Shown here piece by piece: positions 63,516 to 64,000 of a stretch of DNA of 64,000 bases. Each line of letters opens with the position of its first letter. Within the stretch, counting starts at the first letter, position 1. The stretch comes from Gemmiger formicilis (lineage in GTDB: Bacteria > Bacillota > Clostridia > Oscillospirales > Ruminococcaceae). The notes below the pieces were generated by a model. It worked only from the letters and a program-made list of their open reading frames with translations. It had not been told where the DNA came from and searched no databases. Both the position numbers and the translations under genes were made by a program. The stretch lies in contig NZ_WQOH01000100.1 of NCBI RefSeq assembly GCF_018784445.1, positions 108,726 to 172,725 on the forward strand. The letters run 5' to 3'.

Positions 63516-64000
63516 CTATCGCCATCCCTCCGGCAGCTCCATCTGTTTAAGCTCCGCATCGGAGAGAGGAATAAATTTTCCGTCCCCGTTGTCAGCTTCT
63601 CCGTTGTCGGGCAACTCACGCTCCCAACCTTTCTGACGAAGATACGGCTTCGGAAAGTGTCTCGGATTGCTGAAAGACTTCCAACCTTTGACAACATTGT
63701 TCATAATGTCGTTTATCTCTCGCAGTTCCCATTGCTTCGGCTCGTCATACTCATGCCCCAATGCTTCTCGGTAAAGCTGTTTGGAGCAGACCGCATTTCC
63801 TTTGTAGCTGTCCAGATAATCAAGTATCTGTCCGGCTTTGGTGTCCTCCGGCATAAACTCCCTTTGATGGGCTTTCAGATACTCATTCATTGTCGGGCTA
63901 AACCGCAGCTTGAAGTCTCCGCTTCGGTAGATCGCCATTGCTTCTGCCCACATCTGATGAATGTAGGCTCTGGATTCTTCCTCATTGTCGAGGATATGCA
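63516..64000 (-). CDS. VapE-family (virulence-associated E) protein, C-terminal part, runs off the right edge
   Basis: The frame is open past 63953 to the window end (161 codons visible). MWAEAMAIYRSGDFKLRFSP, PEDTKAGQILDYLDSYKGN, QWELREINDIMNNVVKGW and PKPYLRQKGWERE match the C-terminus of VapE/primase-helicase proteins of phage satellites and integrative elements. It probably serves replication of the nested element. Confidence 0.72.
   Translation of the reverse strand, partial: HILDNEEESRAYIHQMWAEAMAIYRSGDFKLRFSPTMNEYLKAHQREFMPEDTKAGQILDYLDSYKGNAVCSKQLYREALGHEYDEPKQWELREINDIMNNVVKGWKSFSNPRHFPKPYLRQKGWERELPDNGEADNGDGKFIPLSDAELKQMELPEGWR

Overview
The window looks like accessory DNA from a gut-type Clostridia genome (Oscillospiraceae/Lachnospiraceae-like). 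Evidence: Firmicutes-style ribosome binding sites, the Maff2/PrgI/DUF4366/DUF4315/NlpC-P60 conjugation set typical of clostridial integrative conjugative elements (ICEs), and a GC-rich chromosomal scrap at the far left carrying the start of a YabE/G5-like cell-wall gene. Nearly everything else is mobile.

Layout. (1) 1-368: chromosomal flank. (2) 369-10539: a compact integrated element of about 10.2 kb, bounded by a perfect 20-bp direct repeat (attL/attR). It carries a tyrosine integrase, an XRE regulator, a RepA-like ATPase and a small DNA-binding protein. Its cargo is an HTH regulator, a two-domain adenine methyltransferase, an AlwI-family restriction enzyme and an AIPR abortive-infection protein. 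It has no relaxase, but it has two copies of a hairpin motif also found beside the ICE relaxase. (3) 10540 to the right edge: a large ICE read almost entirely on the minus strand. Its left end holds two paralogous tyrosine integrases, an excisionase coupled to a MazF-like toxin, an AAA ATPase/Toprim-like pair, XRE/ImmA-IrrE regulators and a Y-family polymerase. (4) 22928-36697: the defence core. An HTH gene heads brxF-brxC-pglXI-[CD-NTase-Cap15]-brxHII-pglZ-brxA, i.e. a type 3 BREX operon with a complete two-gene CBASS inserted in line between the methyltransferase and the helicase. (5) 36700-63050: mobilisation and type IV secretion: oriT-like palindromes, relaxase, MobC, a giant methylase/SNF2 helicase gene split by a group II intron at its DEAH box, TTRAP, YodL/DUF4316, TopB, DUF4366, DUF4315, NlpC/P60, VirB4, PrgI, TrbL/VirB6, Maff2 and a VirD4 coupling protein. 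(6) 63050-64000: the VirD4 gene is cut at its 5' side by a nested element carrying tnpW and a VapE-like gene that runs off the window.

How it works together (inference). The ICE supplies integration/excision, DNA processing and a mating pore. It carries at least two defence loci (BREX-3+CBASS and an AAA/Toprim pair) and may mobilise the neighbouring relaxase-free island, which carries its own restriction-modification/AIPR defence. The most notable features are the CBASS pair nested inside the BREX operon, the shared oriT-like motif linking island and ICE, and a group II intron that appears to have an extra 3' hairpin beyond domain VI.
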